From the NCBI RefSeq assembly GCF_002272825.1, contig NZ_MLAM01000002.1, forward strand, positions 1-64,000: 64,000 bases of DNA, read 5' to 3'. A program made the position numbers and the translations under genes. This document shows, piece by piece, positions 18,230 to 27,618 of the stretch (its first letter is position 1; each line of letters starts with the position of its first letter). The notes under the pieces were generated by a model. That model was not told where the DNA came from. It saw only the letters and a program-made list of their open reading frames with translations, and searched no databases. The DNA comes from Helicobacter sp. 11S02596-1 (GTDB lineage: Bacteria; Campylobacterota; Campylobacteria; Campylobacterales; Helicobacteraceae).

Positions 18230-19018
18230 TTATCGCTTGAGATTATTGACCGTTTGGAGCATACTATCAGCGGTTTGGATGGATTTGGAGTTTGCCTCAT
18301 AAGCCCGCTGACCCGTGATAAGATCGGTCATTTCTTCGACCAATTTCACATTGCTAAGCTCCAAAAATCCCTGCCGGAGTTGCCCAAATCCCTCATTACC
18401 CGCCACGCCGATGATCGGGTCTCCCGAAGCATTCGTATTGATATAGAGATTATCGCCTAAGCCGTGCAAGCCCGCAGGATTGATGAAATTAGCGATTTCG
18501 ATTTGCCCAAGCACATTGCTTAGCCCGCCGTTGCCTTGCACGACGCTCACCGTGCCATCTGTGCCGATATTTATTTGCGTGGCGTCTTGAGGCACGGTGA
18601 TTTGTGGCAATAGCAAATACCCCTCACTTGTAACGATATTGCCTTGATCATCAAGCTTAAAATTCCCGCTCCGACTATAGCCAATCGTCCCATCAGGGAG
18701 CTGGATTTGAAAAAATCCCTTTCCGGTGATAGCGATGTCAAGGTTGTTTTCGGTTTCTTTGGGGCTACCTTGAGAAAACATCTTATTCACAGCACCAGGA
18801 CGCACGCCCAAGCCCACTTCGATCCCTGTGGGCGAAAGCGTGGTCTCGCTCGTGGCTGTCCCAGCGTATTGGAGGACTTGATAAAACAGATCGTTAAATT
18901 CAGCCCGTTGTTTTTTGTAGCCAGTGGTATTGACATTAGCGATATTGTTTGATGTGGTATCGATCTGGAGTTGCTGGCCTAACATCCCTGTAGTTGCGGT
19001 ATATAATGAACGCATCAT
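18230..19018 (-). CDS. flgG: flagellar distal rod protein FlgG
   Basis: A 262-residue axial protein, identical in length to H. pylori FlgG. It has the rod-family N terminus MMRSLYTATTGMLGQQLQID with the NNIANVNTTGYKK motif, the central LDIAITGKGFFQ block, and the C-terminal coiled-coil ELSNVKLVEEMTDLITGQRA...NSKSIQTADSML. It is exported by the flagellar type III apparatus and stacks in the distal rod. It is monocistronic here: the 5' side is a short spacer to fecE and the 3' side is repeat DNA. Confidence 0.95.
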   Translation of the reverse strand: MMRSLYTATTGMLGQQLQIDTTSNNIANVNTTGYKKQRAEFNDLFYQVLQYAGTATSETTLSPTGIEVGLGVRPGAVNKMFSQGSPKETENNLDIAITGKGFFQIQLPDGTIGYSRSGNFKLDDQGNIVTSEGYLLLPQITVPQDATQINIGTDGTVSVVQGNGGLSNVLGQIEIANFINPAGLHGLGDNLYINTNASGDPIIGVAGNEGFGQLRQGFLELSNVKLVEEMTDLITGQRAYEANSKSIQTADSMLQTVNNLKR

Positions 19019-19079
19019 AGAAAATCCCTTTTGGAAAATTTTGAGAATTTCTAATCATACAAGCAAAAAAAATTCCAAC

Positions 19080-19847
19080 TCAAAAAGCACGGATAATAGG
19101 CTGTTTGTTGATGAATCCCACCTCAACATCGATGCCATAAAGCGCACTCAAATTTTTCTCATTCATCACCTCGCCCACGCCCCCATTGCAAAAATTTTCG
19201 CCCTCTTTTAGCATATACACCTCATCAGCATACGCACTCACGAGATTGGGGTCGTGGATATTGATGAGAACAGAAAGGGATTTTTTTTTCACTTGGGATT
19301 TTAGCTGGCGAAATAACAAGGCTTGATTTCTAATATCGAGGTGCGAGGTGGGTTCATCAAGCAAAAGCAAGGGGCAATCTTGGAGCAAAGCCCGCCCCAA
19401 TAGCACCATTTGGCGTTGCCCCCCGCTAAGCTCATTAATGCCACGATGTTTGAGATGGAGCACGCCAATTTCTTCCATCAATGCGGTGGCTATCTTTTCA
19501 TCGCTTGCTTGGGGCGAGCCAAACAAGCCCATTTTGCGTGTCAAACCCATCATCATCACATCAAGCACGCTGTAATTAAACGGGCTCACCCATTCTTGAG
19601 GCACATAAGAAACATAGCCCGCCCGCAGGGGGATAGGAAGCTCCAAAATATTTTTTTGCTTTACAAAGACATTGCCAAAAGTGGGCTTGTGTAAGCCCAA
19701 AATATTATGGAATAGCGTTGTTTTCCCCGTGCCATTAGGCGCCAGAACCGCCGTGATCGTGCCTTTTTTTGAAACCAAAGAAATGTTTTTCAAGATCTTA
19801 TTTTTGCCATAATCAAAGCTCAAATTCTTAATTTCTAAAACATTCAT
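19080..19847 (-). CDS. fecE: FecE-like ABC transporter ATP-binding protein
   Basis: ATPase of an iron-siderophore/cobalamin/nickel-type importer, about 255 residues. Walker A is APNGTGKTTLF, the Q-loop lies near YVPQEW, the signature is LSGGQRQMVLLGRAL, Walker B is LLLLDEPTSHLD, and the switch histidine is in INIHDPN. The ATG at 19847 makes an ATGA overlap with fecD. An in-frame codon at 19859 is possible but would deepen the overlap. It pairs with the FecCD permease; no intact binding protein is in the window. Confidence 0.88.
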   Translation of the reverse strand: MNVLEIKNLSFDYGKNKILKNISLVSKKGTITAVLAPNGTGKTTLFHNILGLHKPTFGNVFVKQKNILELPIPLRAGYVSYVPQEWVSPFNYSVLDVMMMGLTRKMGLFGSPQASDEKIATALMEEIGVLHLKHRGINELSGGQRQMVLLGRALLQDCPLLLLDEPTSHLDIRNQALLFRQLKSQVKKKSLSVLINIHDPNLVSAYADEVYMLKEGENFCNGGVGEVMNEKNLSALYGIDVEVGFINKQPIIRAF

Positions 19848-20833
19848 TGATGATTCCATCTATTGGCAAATTGGCTAAGCAAAAAGACAAAAAACGGCGC
19901 ACCCAAAAGCGCTGTGATAATCCCCACTGGGAGATCATAAGCAGTGGCGGTTCTTGCGATGGTATCTGCCCCAAGCAATATCAAAGCCCCCAAAGCCACA
20001 GATCCCCCAAGCAAATCACGCATATTTGAGCCAAATATCACCCGTGCAAAATGCGGGACAACCAGCCCCACCCAGCCAATCGTCCCGCTCACACTCACGC
20101 TCAACGCACACGCAAAACTGATACACACGATACAGACAAATCGCATTTTTGATGGTGAAATCCCCAAAGATAGGCACTCGCTATCGCCCAAACCCAAGAT
20201 ATTGATCTTCCAGCGCAACAAAAACAACGGGATAAACCCGATCAAAAAGCCTGCCAAAGCGATGCCTACATTTCCCCAGCTTGAGAGCGAAAGACTACCC
20301 AAAAGCCAAATCACAATGGCTTGGGCTTTTTGCGGATCGACAAAAAACTTGATACTCCCGCTTAATGCACTCAAAAACGCCGAAAGCACCACGCCAGCAA
20401 GCACCAAAGAAACGCTAGAATTTCCAGCAAATCGCCCAATAACAATCACCAAAAAAGACGCCCCCATCGCCCCGATAAATGCCAAAATCCCCACAGGAAG
20501 ACTCTCAAACAAGCCGATAGAAAGCGCACTCCCAAATGCAGCGCCTGAAGAAATGCCTAGCAAATAAGGGTCGATCAAAGGGTTTTTGAAAATCCCTTGC
20601 ATTACCGCGCCCGAACCAGCCAACACCCCCCCTACAATCAGGGCTAAAATAATCCTTGGGAGACGGATTTCATAGATGATGACCCCATCACTGCTTAGGG
20701 GCGTGCCATAGGCGATATGCCCATAGATATTTGCAACCACATCGCCCCAGCCCACACTGCTTGCCCCCATAAACAAAACCAAAACAGCGAGCAAAACCAC
20801 CAAAGAATAAACGATTAATTTTTTTAGAAACAC
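19844..20833 (-). CDS. fecD: FecCD-family ABC transporter permease
   Basis: A 329-residue polytopic inner-membrane permease of the BtuC/FecCD family, with about ten hydrophobic segments and the conserved RLPRIILALIVGGVLAGSGA and NPLIDPYLLGISSGAAFG blocks. VGWVGLVVPHFAR is the ATPase-coupling region. The start is GTG; an upstream in-frame TAA leaves no alternative. That GTG lies inside the last codons of what looks like a decayed upstream gene. The importer probably carries an iron or nickel chelate, consistent with the nearby TonB receptor, but the substrate is inferred. Confidence 0.88.
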   Translation of the reverse strand: MFLKKLIVYSLVVLLAVLVLFMGASSVGWGDVVANIYGHIAYGTPLSSDGVIIYEIRLPRIILALIVGGVLAGSGAVMQGIFKNPLIDPYLLGISSGAAFGSALSIGLFESLPVGILAFIGAMGASFLVIVIGRFAGNSSVSLVLAGVVLSAFLSALSGSIKFFVDPQKAQAIVIWLLGSLSLSSWGNVGIALAGFLIGFIPLFLLRWKINILGLGDSECLSLGISPSKMRFVCIVCISFACALSVSVSGTIGWVGLVVPHFARVIFGSNMRDLLGGSVALGALILLGADTIARTATAYDLPVGIITALLGAPFFVFLLSQFANRWNHQ

Positions 20834-20905
20834 CCTTTATGCACCCAATCCACTGCGACAAGAGGCACTATCGCCTGTGCTTCGCATTTTTTATGGGTAA
20901 TCGTA
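20824..20905 (-). pseudogene. possible remnant of a substrate-binding protein gene
   Basis: Upstream of fecD and overlapping its start by about ten bases, a frame without a start encodes IATITHKKCEAQAIVPLVAV, then DWVHKGCF and a TAA. Two TAA codons block it further upstream. The overlap with the permease start is what a binding-protein gene at the head of a fec operon would leave. The fragment is too short for secure assignment. Confidence 0.3.
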
Positions 20906-20958
20906 GCGATAAATTATTAATAATAATAGATTTTTAATACTACTGGATACAAAAAACA

Positions 20959-21099
20959 CTATTTTTTTGATTTTATTTTCAAAATATAAAACCCTGCAAA
21001 TGCCACCAAACAAACCACCGCTATGGTAATAAAAACTTCTGCATAGCCAAAAGGCTCGCTCAAATCAAAAATCTTGCTATCTGCTATCTCAAATCCCAT
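20959..21099 (-). CDS. 46-residue single-pass membrane protein
   Basis: A small ORF starting 12 bases after the ileS stop, with an AGGGG ribosome site before the ATG. It encodes a short polar N-tail, one strong transmembrane helix (VFITIAVVCLVAFAGFYILK, about residues 22-41) and a basic end KIKSKK, which predicts the C terminus in the cytoplasm. It is probably co-transcribed with ileS. I do not recognise a family; function unknown. Confidence 0.55.
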   Translation of the reverse strand: MGFEIADSKIFDLSEPFGYAEVFITIAVVCLVAFAGFYILKIKSKK

Positions 21100-21110
21100 T
21101 TGGCGATCCC

Positions 21111-23897
21111 CTATCTTTTAAGAACCTCATCACAGCGCACACAAAGCTGATTTTCTTCCCCGCAAACATACCGCCAACAGCGTGGGCATCGGGATTTAGT
21201 TGTTTTAAAAATTACAAATTCCCTCTGGTTGCCCAGCGTTTTGGTCGCAAAACTTGCGATGATTTTTTCTTGTGGCAGGGTTGCAATATCCACCACCTCG
21301 CTCACGATCAACCATTCTGCCAGCCCATCAAAACCCTCGCCTTTAACACCAATGCCAAGCTCCAAAGAAGATTTGATGATTTTTTCTTTTTTCAACCCAT
21401 CAATGGCCTCACCAAATCCTGCCCGAATCTCTATAAGCTCATCAAAATCAACACACAAGCTCAGATCAAAGCAATTTTGGAAATCGATTTTTTCCAAACC
21501 AAAAACATCATTCGCCTCGCCTCTGATAAGCTTGGGGGCATACTCCAGGGCTTCATCAATACTATAAGTCAAAATCGGTGCTAAAAGATGGAGTAAATTT
21601 TTGGCAATCACTGCCATCGCACTTTGATGGGCGAGGCGACTAGGGGTGTTTTTTACATCACAATACAAGCTATCTTTGCACAAATCCAGATAAATCCCGC
21701 TAAGCTCGTTGGTCAAAAATCCCATCAAAACGCCCAAGCCCTTGACAAAATCATACTCGCCAAAAAGCCTATTTACTTCTGTGAAAACCTTATCGGCGGT
21801 TTTGAGAATCCAACGATCGATTTGCCCTAAATCCCCATAGCCAACCAAGTCTTCCAAGTCGTTGGTATTTGCCAGCAAGAATCGGATCGTATTGCGTATC
21901 TTGCGGTATTGTTCGCTGATTTGTTTGAAAAAATTCATCGATACAGACAAATCGCTTTGATAATCATTCATCGCCACCCACAGCCTCAAAATATCGCTAC
22001 CATATTCTTTGAGGATAAAATCAAGGCTGATAACATTGCCTTTGGATTTACTCATCTTTTCGCCATTTTCATCGACGGTAAAGCCGTGCGTAACGATAGA
22101 CTTGAAAGGGGCTTTGCCATTAACGATACAGCTAAGAAGCAACGAGCTTTGGAACCAACCCCTATGCTGGTCGCTCCCCTCCAGATAAATATCCGCAGGA
22201 TACGCCCCGCCATCGTATTTAGAGGGATTTTCATCTGTTTTTAGCACCGCACGCCACGTGCTACCGCTATCAAACCACACATCTAAGATATGCTTGCCTT
22301 TTTGGAGATCTTTGGCTTTGTGCGCCCAAGAAGCAGGAAGCAACTCCTCAATATTTTTCTCCCACCAAGCATCACAGCCTTCTTTTTCAAAAATACCTGC
22401 TAAATGCTCCAAAACCTCATCATCAAGCACACTTTCCCCTGTAGTCTTATCCCTAAAAAACGCAATCGGCACGCCCCAATCCCGCTGTCTAGAAATACAC
22501 CAATCCGGGCGATTAGCAACCATTGTGCCGATACGATTTTTGCCCGTTTGGGGATAAAAGATAGTCGCTTCTATGGCTTCGAGTGCGATTTGGCGCAAGG
22601 TCTTCCCATCTCTAAAGGGCTTATCCATCAGGATAAACCACTGCGTCGTTGCCCGATAAATCACCGGCTCGTGCGATCGCCAACAATGCGGGTAAGAATG
22701 CGTGATTTTGCTGTGTTTTAATAGCGCCTTGTCTAGAAGTTTGATGATTTTTTCTTGGGCGGCAAACACGTGCATTCCCACAAATTCCTCAGGCAAAAGC
22801 TTTTCTTTGATGATGGTAGTATCAAAACAGCCCTTATCATCGACAGGCATTATGATAGGCAGATCATATTTCAACCCCGCATAATAGTCATCTTCGCCGT
22901 GTGCGGGGGCATTATGCACCGCTCCAGTCCCATCATCTAAGCTCACGTGATCGCCAAGAATAATCAGAGAGTCCCTGCCATTGAGGGGATTTTTGGCATA
23001 GAGTTTTTCGAGATCGTTGGCGTTAAATTCCTTGATAATATCCTTATCGACAATATGACTTTCAAAAAGCTTTTGATGGCATTCTTTGGCGATGATGTAG
23101 CCATTTTTTGTCAAGACATAGATTTCATTTGGCTTGAGCGCAATGCCTGAATTTGCCGGCAAGGTCCAAGGTGTCGTTGTCCAGATGACAATTGAAGCGT
23201 TAGCAATCCCTAGCTTGGCGCAAGTTTCGCTCTTGAGATCAAATGCCACATAAACCGAATCGGATTCTTTGTTTTTGTATTCGACTTCCGCATCTGCCAA
23301 AGCCGTCTCACAAGCCCAGCTCCAATAAATCGGCTTGCTACGCTCTGCCAAAAGCCCCGCTTGAGCGACTTTGCACAAAACCTTATAAATATCGCTTTCA
23401 AAGGCAAAATCCATCGTTTTGTAAGGATTTTCAAAATCCCCCAAAACACCTAGTTGCAAAAATTCATTTTTTTGGATCTCAATAAATTCACGGGCGTGTT
23501 CCCGGCAAAGCTCGCGGATTTTTTGCTTCGGCAGGGCGTCTTTTTTGTCTTTGCCGAGTTTTTTTTCTACTTGTTGTTCGATGGGCAAGCCGTGGCAATC
23601 CCAGCCGGGTGTATAGCGAACGCTATAGTCTTGAAAATAATAGTATTTCACGATAATGTCTTTGAGGATTTTATTGAGGGCGTGTCCGATATGCAAATGC
23701 CCATTGGCATAGGGAGGACCATCGTGGAGATTGAATGTTTTGGCATTTGCTTGCTCGTTTTGGCGTGCTTGCTTCATCCTCTCATAGGCGTTGGTTTTTT
23801 GCCATTTTGCAAATCTAGCAGGCTCGTTTAGCGGGAGGTTTCCCCGCATAGGAAAATCCGTCTGGGGGAGGATAAGCGTATCTTTATAATCCATCAA
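21111..23897 (-). CDS. ileS: isoleucyl-tRNA synthetase
   Basis: Class Ia synthetase of 928 residues charging tRNA-Ile and editing valine. It carries the HIGH signature (GHLHIGHALNK, about 67-77), a CP1 editing domain with WTTTPWTLPAN, the KMSKSKGN loop and a C-terminal zinc ribbon (CPRCWRYV...LCVRCDEVL). A minus-strand TATAAT is at 23928-23923. It is followed closely by the small membrane-protein gene. Confidence 0.96.
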   Translation of the reverse strand: MMDYKDTLILPQTDFPMRGNLPLNEPARFAKWQKTNAYERMKQARQNEQANAKTFNLHDGPPYANGHLHIGHALNKILKDIIVKYYYFQDYSVRYTPGWDCHGLPIEQQVEKKLGKDKKDALPKQKIRELCREHAREFIEIQKNEFLQLGVLGDFENPYKTMDFAFESDIYKVLCKVAQAGLLAERSKPIYWSWACETALADAEVEYKNKESDSVYVAFDLKSETCAKLGIANASIVIWTTTPWTLPANSGIALKPNEIYVLTKNGYIIAKECHQKLFESHIVDKDIIKEFNANDLEKLYAKNPLNGRDSLIILGDHVSLDDGTGAVHNAPAHGEDDYYAGLKYDLPIIMPVDDKGCFDTTIIKEKLLPEEFVGMHVFAAQEKIIKLLDKALLKHSKITHSYPHCWRSHEPVIYRATTQWFILMDKPFRDGKTLRQIALEAIEATIFYPQTGKNRIGTMVANRPDWCISRQRDWGVPIAFFRDKTTGESVLDDEVLEHLAGIFEKEGCDAWWEKNIEELLPASWAHKAKDLQKGKHILDVWFDSGSTWRAVLKTDENPSKYDGGAYPADIYLEGSDQHRGWFQSSLLLSCIVNGKAPFKSIVTHGFTVDENGEKMSKSKGNVISLDFILKEYGSDILRLWVAMNDYQSDLSVSMNFFKQISEQYRKIRNTIRFLLANTNDLEDLVGYGDLGQIDRWILKTADKVFTEVNRLFGEYDFVKGLGVLMGFLTNELSGIYLDLCKDSLYCDVKNTPSRLAHQSAMAVIAKNLLHLLAPILTYSIDEALEYAPKLIRGEANDVFGLEKIDFQNCFDLSLCVDFDELIEIRAGFGEAIDGLKKEKIIKSSLELGIGVKGEGFDGLAEWLIVSEVVDIATLPQEKIIASFATKTLGNQREFVIFKTTKSRCPRCWRYVCGEENQLCVRCDEVLKR

Positions 23898-23922
23898 AGA
23901 ATCCTTGTGTAATTAAAATTCA

Positions 23923-23928
23923 ATTATA
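23923..23928 (-). promoter_or_regulatory. -10 box for ileS
   Basis: TATAAT on the minus strand within an A/T-rich leader about 26 bases upstream of the ileS ATG. AAGGA lies close to the start. Confidence 0.5.
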
Positions 23929-24048
23929 TTTTATAAAAAACTCTCTAAAAGTTTGTTTTACTTTGGGTGCGAATTTTGGGCGGTGATTTTTGGAGCTTTT
24001 TGGGGGCTTTTCACGCTAAAGGCTCAAAATGGGTTTAAAATCTAGCCA

Positions 24049-24294
24049 TCAAATTTCAATAGCGTATTTTTGGCTCTGGGATTTTGGCACGCTTTTAAGA
24101 ACGGGGATTTCTAGCACCTTGTATCGCTTAGACCCATCAAAATATTTTAGCTCAATCACATCGCCAACCTTGACATCCCGGCTCGATTTTGCCACGCTCC
24201 CATTCACACAAACCACGCCACTATCGCACATATCTTGGGCGATGGAGCGCTTTTTGACAATATTGGTGGTATTGATGAATTTATCAACTCTCAT
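24049..24294 (-). CDS. S4-domain RNA-binding protein (Hsp15/RlfA-like)
   Basis: About 81 residues made almost entirely of an S4 RNA-binding fold: MRVDKFINTTNIVKKRSIAQ, then CDSGVVCVNGSVAKSSRDVK and VGDVIELKYFDG. Hsp15-type proteins bind stalled 50S subunits carrying nascent chains; that role is inferred from the family. The ATG at 24294 starts directly at the S4 helix; a TTG at 24312 would add six residues. H. pylori also has a small S4 gene next to ileS. Confidence 0.75.
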   Translation of the reverse strand: MRVDKFINTTNIVKKRSIAQDMCDSGVVCVNGSVAKSSRDVKVGDVIELKYFDGSKRYKVLEIPVLKSVPKSQSQKYAIEI

Positions 24295-24340
24295 AACAAA
24301 ACTATAGCCCAAAAATGATAAAAAACGTATATTTTATTTA

Positions 24341-24827
24341 TTTTTATTCGGTTTGTTTTGAAAAAACAAACCTGAAGACCGGCTCATCTATTTTTTACTC
24401 GATTCAGTTTTTTCAACAAAAAAATGAATCTGAAGACCACTCCGCAAGATATGAAATCTTGCTTCGCTCCTAAAGTAATCATCTCATACCCAAAGCGTTG
24501 CTTTGTGTATTGGAGATAAGTTTTAAAGGTTTTTATCTATTTTCTACTCGATTCAGTTTTTTCAACAAAAAAATGAATCTGAAGACCACTTCAACGGGCA
24601 AAGCTTATGGGCGAGTGGGTCAGTTTCGTTCCTAAAGTTATTGGGTTATTCCCAGCTTCGCTGGTCATCAACCCAGTTTTATAGGTTTTACTCGGTTTGC
24701 GTTGCAAACCTGAAGACCATTCCACAGGGAGTAAATCCCCCGCTCCATTTCCTAAAGGATAGGGTTATAGTCAAGCTAACGCAAGGCTATCAACTTGGGG
24801 TAGGTGGGTAAAATTTTTAAGGTTTTC
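24341..24827 (+). repeat. palindromic repeat cluster, forward orientation (24.3-24.8 kb)
   Basis: This gap between the S4 gene and ppc holds four first-hairpin copies at 24341-24380, 24391-24438, 24541-24588 and 24686-24720, giving about three composite elements. The one starting at 24391 is complete: stem 1 (GATTCA/TGAATC), linker TGAAGACCACTCC, stem 2 (GCAAGAT/ATCTTGC), linker TTCGCTCCTAAAG, stem 3 (ATACCCAA...) bracketed by ATCTC/GGAGAT, then TAAAGGTTTT. Copies at 24391 and 24541 are nearly identical direct repeats through their first hairpin. No gene is seen. Confidence 0.85.
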
Positions 24828-24871
24828 ATCATACTTGCTCAATTTGCAACCAAGCAAAACATCAAAATACT

Positions 24872-27601
24872 TCACCCCGTGTTTCTCATCCCTTGAGCGA
24901 TACCGACAATCGTGCTGTGGATTTGCTCCATCAGCCTATTTTTTTGGTCGTCATAAGCGGAAAGATTATATTTTTTGATGAGTTCGATTTGCAAGAGATT
25001 GAGTGCGGTGATATAGGGCTTTCTTAGCAAGATAGAATCCCGCAACTTCGAATCATTTTCTAGCAATTCTTTTTCTTGACGCACAAACAAAATCAGTCGC
25101 ATCGTTTTGTCGTATTCGGTTTTTATCATCTCCCAAATACGGCAAGCAATGGCAGGATCGCTAACAAATTGATTATAGCGCTGGGCAATGGTAATATCGA
25201 CTTTGAGGAGGGCTTGAGAGATATTATCAAGCGTGGTTTTGAAAAATTCTGATTCTTTATAGCAGGCTTGGAGTTCCTCTGTGTTCCCAATGATTTCCAA
25301 ACCACTCCCTAGCCCATACCACGCCGGGATAATGCTACGATTTTGTGTCCAAGCAAACACCCACGGGATAGCCCGCAAATCCTCTACTCTGGCGGTGTCT
25401 TTGCGTTTGGAAGGGCGTGAGCCAAGGTTGAGTTGTTGGATAAAATGAATCGGCGTGGCTAGCTTGAAATACTCCATAAAGCCATCGGTTTGATACACCA
25501 ATTCCCGATATGCACGATAAGAAGCTTGGGAGATTTGTCGGATCGTTTGCCATTGGAGCGTATCGATATGGCAGATGTTTTTGCTGGTCTTGATATTTGG
25601 CAATGCCCCAGAACAAAAACTATCGTAAGTAGATTTTTTCAGCAACGCCCCCATCGTGCTGGAGAGATTGGACTCTGCGTTTTGGGGATTGAGGTATTTG
25701 GAGCTGATAACCTCGCCTTGCTCGGTGGTCTTGAGTATCCCGCACACGCTTTTTGGTGGCGAGGCAAGCAGTGCCGATTCTAGCGCACCACCCCCACGGC
25801 TCACACTCCCGCCCCTGCCGTGAAAGAGAACAAAATCAATGCCAAGCTCCTCGCCTAATTTCATCAGCTCAAAAATCGCTTGATACAAGCTGACATTGCT
25901 GGTAAAAATCCCGCCGTCCTTGCTAGAATCTGAATAGCCGATCATAATCTCTTGAGTCATCTTGAGATCACGCAGGTAGTGGGCATAATGCTTATTTTGG
26001 CTCAATGTGATGATAATATCTTTGGCACGCTCTAAATCATCAATGGTCTCAAACAATGGCGTGATACGTATCTTCGCAGGGATTTTTTGGGCTATGGCGG
26101 GATTATCGCTAGCGTGATGGGGGCTAGGTTGCCAAAGATTACTTTGTTTGGCAAACCAAAGCGCACAGAGCATATCACTAGCTTCTGTAGTCATCGAGAT
26201 GATAAAGGATTGGATGATTTCTTCAGAGATATGTTTTTTTGCCCAGCCAATCCGCAAAAACGCTTCCAAGATGTTTTGGGTGTCCTTGCTAACCCTATCG
26301 ATGATGGCTTCTAGCTCGATTTTGGGTCTTTCTAGGGCAATGCCAAGAATCTCAAGCTTTTTTTCTTCACGAAATTTTCCAAAATCACTATCAGAAATCC
26401 CCAGCAAACAAAAAACCTCGCTGATGGCATCAAGTAGCATATCCCGATGTTCTCTAAAATCAAGTCGCAAGAGATGAAACCCGCCTAAAAGAACGAGATT
26501 GCGAAATTCTTTGAGGTATTTCGCACTGAGCGCATCGAGATTGTTGATAAGCAAATCAATATCACTCAGGAGTTCTTTGGGCGTTTCATAGATAAAATCA
26601 ATCGGATTGGGCGAATGGATGGCGATCAAACGATTTTTGAGCTTTTTTTCCATCAAATGGAGCTTGGCTCGAAAGGGTTCTCTACCATAAAGCTTATAAC
26701 TGGTTTGTCCGAGTTCGTTTTTTTCACTTTCTAATGAGCGCTCTAAGTCTTCTTTGATAGGGAGAAAATCTGTGGAGATGGAGAGCTCTCGCTGGAGTCT
26801 TTTGATTTTTTCCAGATAGATTTTGATGATGAGTTCGTGCTGGGTGCGCATTACTTGGGTCATTAGCTCGTTGGTTACAAAAGGATTGCCATCTCTATCC
26901 CCGCCTATCCAGCTCCCTAACTGGATTGGGGAGGTTTCCAAAGGCTTTTGGAGGAGATTTTGGATAAAGCCTAGCACCTTTTGAGAACTCCGCAAAATCG
27001 AACTTTCCACGATGTATAAAAGATTATCAAGCTCAAAAAGGACTTCTAGCTTTTCGCTCCTGACAAGATGGCTTTGCCACAAGAGATGGAGGCGGTATTT
27101 GAGATGTTGTTTTGCTTCTTCATCTTTGAATGCAAAGATTTTATTGAGATCATCGCTGATTTCGTGGTGGGCTTCAAGGAATGTGCGTCTTCTTGATTCT
27201 GTAGGGTGGGCGGTAAAAACAGGGTAAAACTGCATTGTTGCTAGGATTTTGTTGATGTCTTGTTTGCTAAACCCCTCTGTGATGAGTTCATCATAAGCTT
27301 TTTTTATCCCAAACACAGGCGTTTGGCTCGCAAGATTTCGCCGTTCTTCAACGATATTAATAAGGATATTATAAAGAGAAAATGCCTTGATAACCTCAAA
27401 GGTTTTCTCAGAAATATTGATCGCTTCTAGGATGGATTTGATTTTTTCTTGGGATTTTTTTTCAAACATTAGCTCTTGATGGAGGCGCAAAAAAAACTCC
27501 ATTACTTCAGGGTTAAATTCTTCAAGCATTTTTACCATCACATCGTGGATAAAATCCAGCTCAGCTTGGAATTGTTGATTATTTTGTTGATTGTTTTGCA
27601 T
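24872..27601 (-). CDS. ppc: phosphoenolpyruvate carboxylase
   Basis: A 909-residue anaplerotic enzyme carboxylating PEP to oxaloacetate. All signatures are present: FTAHPTESRRR (catalytic histidine), GGDRDGNPFVT, LRLDFREH, GYSDSSKDGG, FHGRGGSVSRGGG and the C-terminal QGMRNTG. It would feed the TCA branch and aspartate-family synthesis, including the substrate for metY in this window. The region upstream is filled by a repeat element that starts 18 bases before the ATG, so the promoter must lie in or beyond that repeat. Confidence 0.96.
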   Translation of the reverse strand: MQNNQQNNQQFQAELDFIHDVMVKMLEEFNPEVMEFFLRLHQELMFEKKSQEKIKSILEAINISEKTFEVIKAFSLYNILINIVEERRNLASQTPVFGIKKAYDELITEGFSKQDINKILATMQFYPVFTAHPTESRRRTFLEAHHEISDDLNKIFAFKDEEAKQHLKYRLHLLWQSHLVRSEKLEVLFELDNLLYIVESSILRSSQKVLGFIQNLLQKPLETSPIQLGSWIGGDRDGNPFVTNELMTQVMRTQHELIIKIYLEKIKRLQRELSISTDFLPIKEDLERSLESEKNELGQTSYKLYGREPFRAKLHLMEKKLKNRLIAIHSPNPIDFIYETPKELLSDIDLLINNLDALSAKYLKEFRNLVLLGGFHLLRLDFREHRDMLLDAISEVFCLLGISDSDFGKFREEKKLEILGIALERPKIELEAIIDRVSKDTQNILEAFLRIGWAKKHISEEIIQSFIISMTTEASDMLCALWFAKQSNLWQPSPHHASDNPAIAQKIPAKIRITPLFETIDDLERAKDIIITLSQNKHYAHYLRDLKMTQEIMIGYSDSSKDGGIFTSNVSLYQAIFELMKLGEELGIDFVLFHGRGGSVSRGGGALESALLASPPKSVCGILKTTEQGEVISSKYLNPQNAESNLSSTMGALLKKSTYDSFCSGALPNIKTSKNICHIDTLQWQTIRQISQASYRAYRELVYQTDGFMEYFKLATPIHFIQQLNLGSRPSKRKDTARVEDLRAIPWVFAWTQNRSIIPAWYGLGSGLEIIGNTEELQACYKESEFFKTTLDNISQALLKVDITIAQRYNQFVSDPAIACRIWEMIKTEYDKTMRLILFVRQEKELLENDSKLRDSILLRKPYITALNLLQIELIKKYNLSAYDDQKNRLMEQIHSTIVGIAQGMRNTG

Positions 27602-27618
27602 AAAATGCCTTTATATTT

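Noticed and set aside
24391-24720. Evenly spaced repeats that might be a CRISPR array
   Set aside because: Repeats are palindromes with variable stems and constant flanks, the spacing is irregular, and no cas genes are present.
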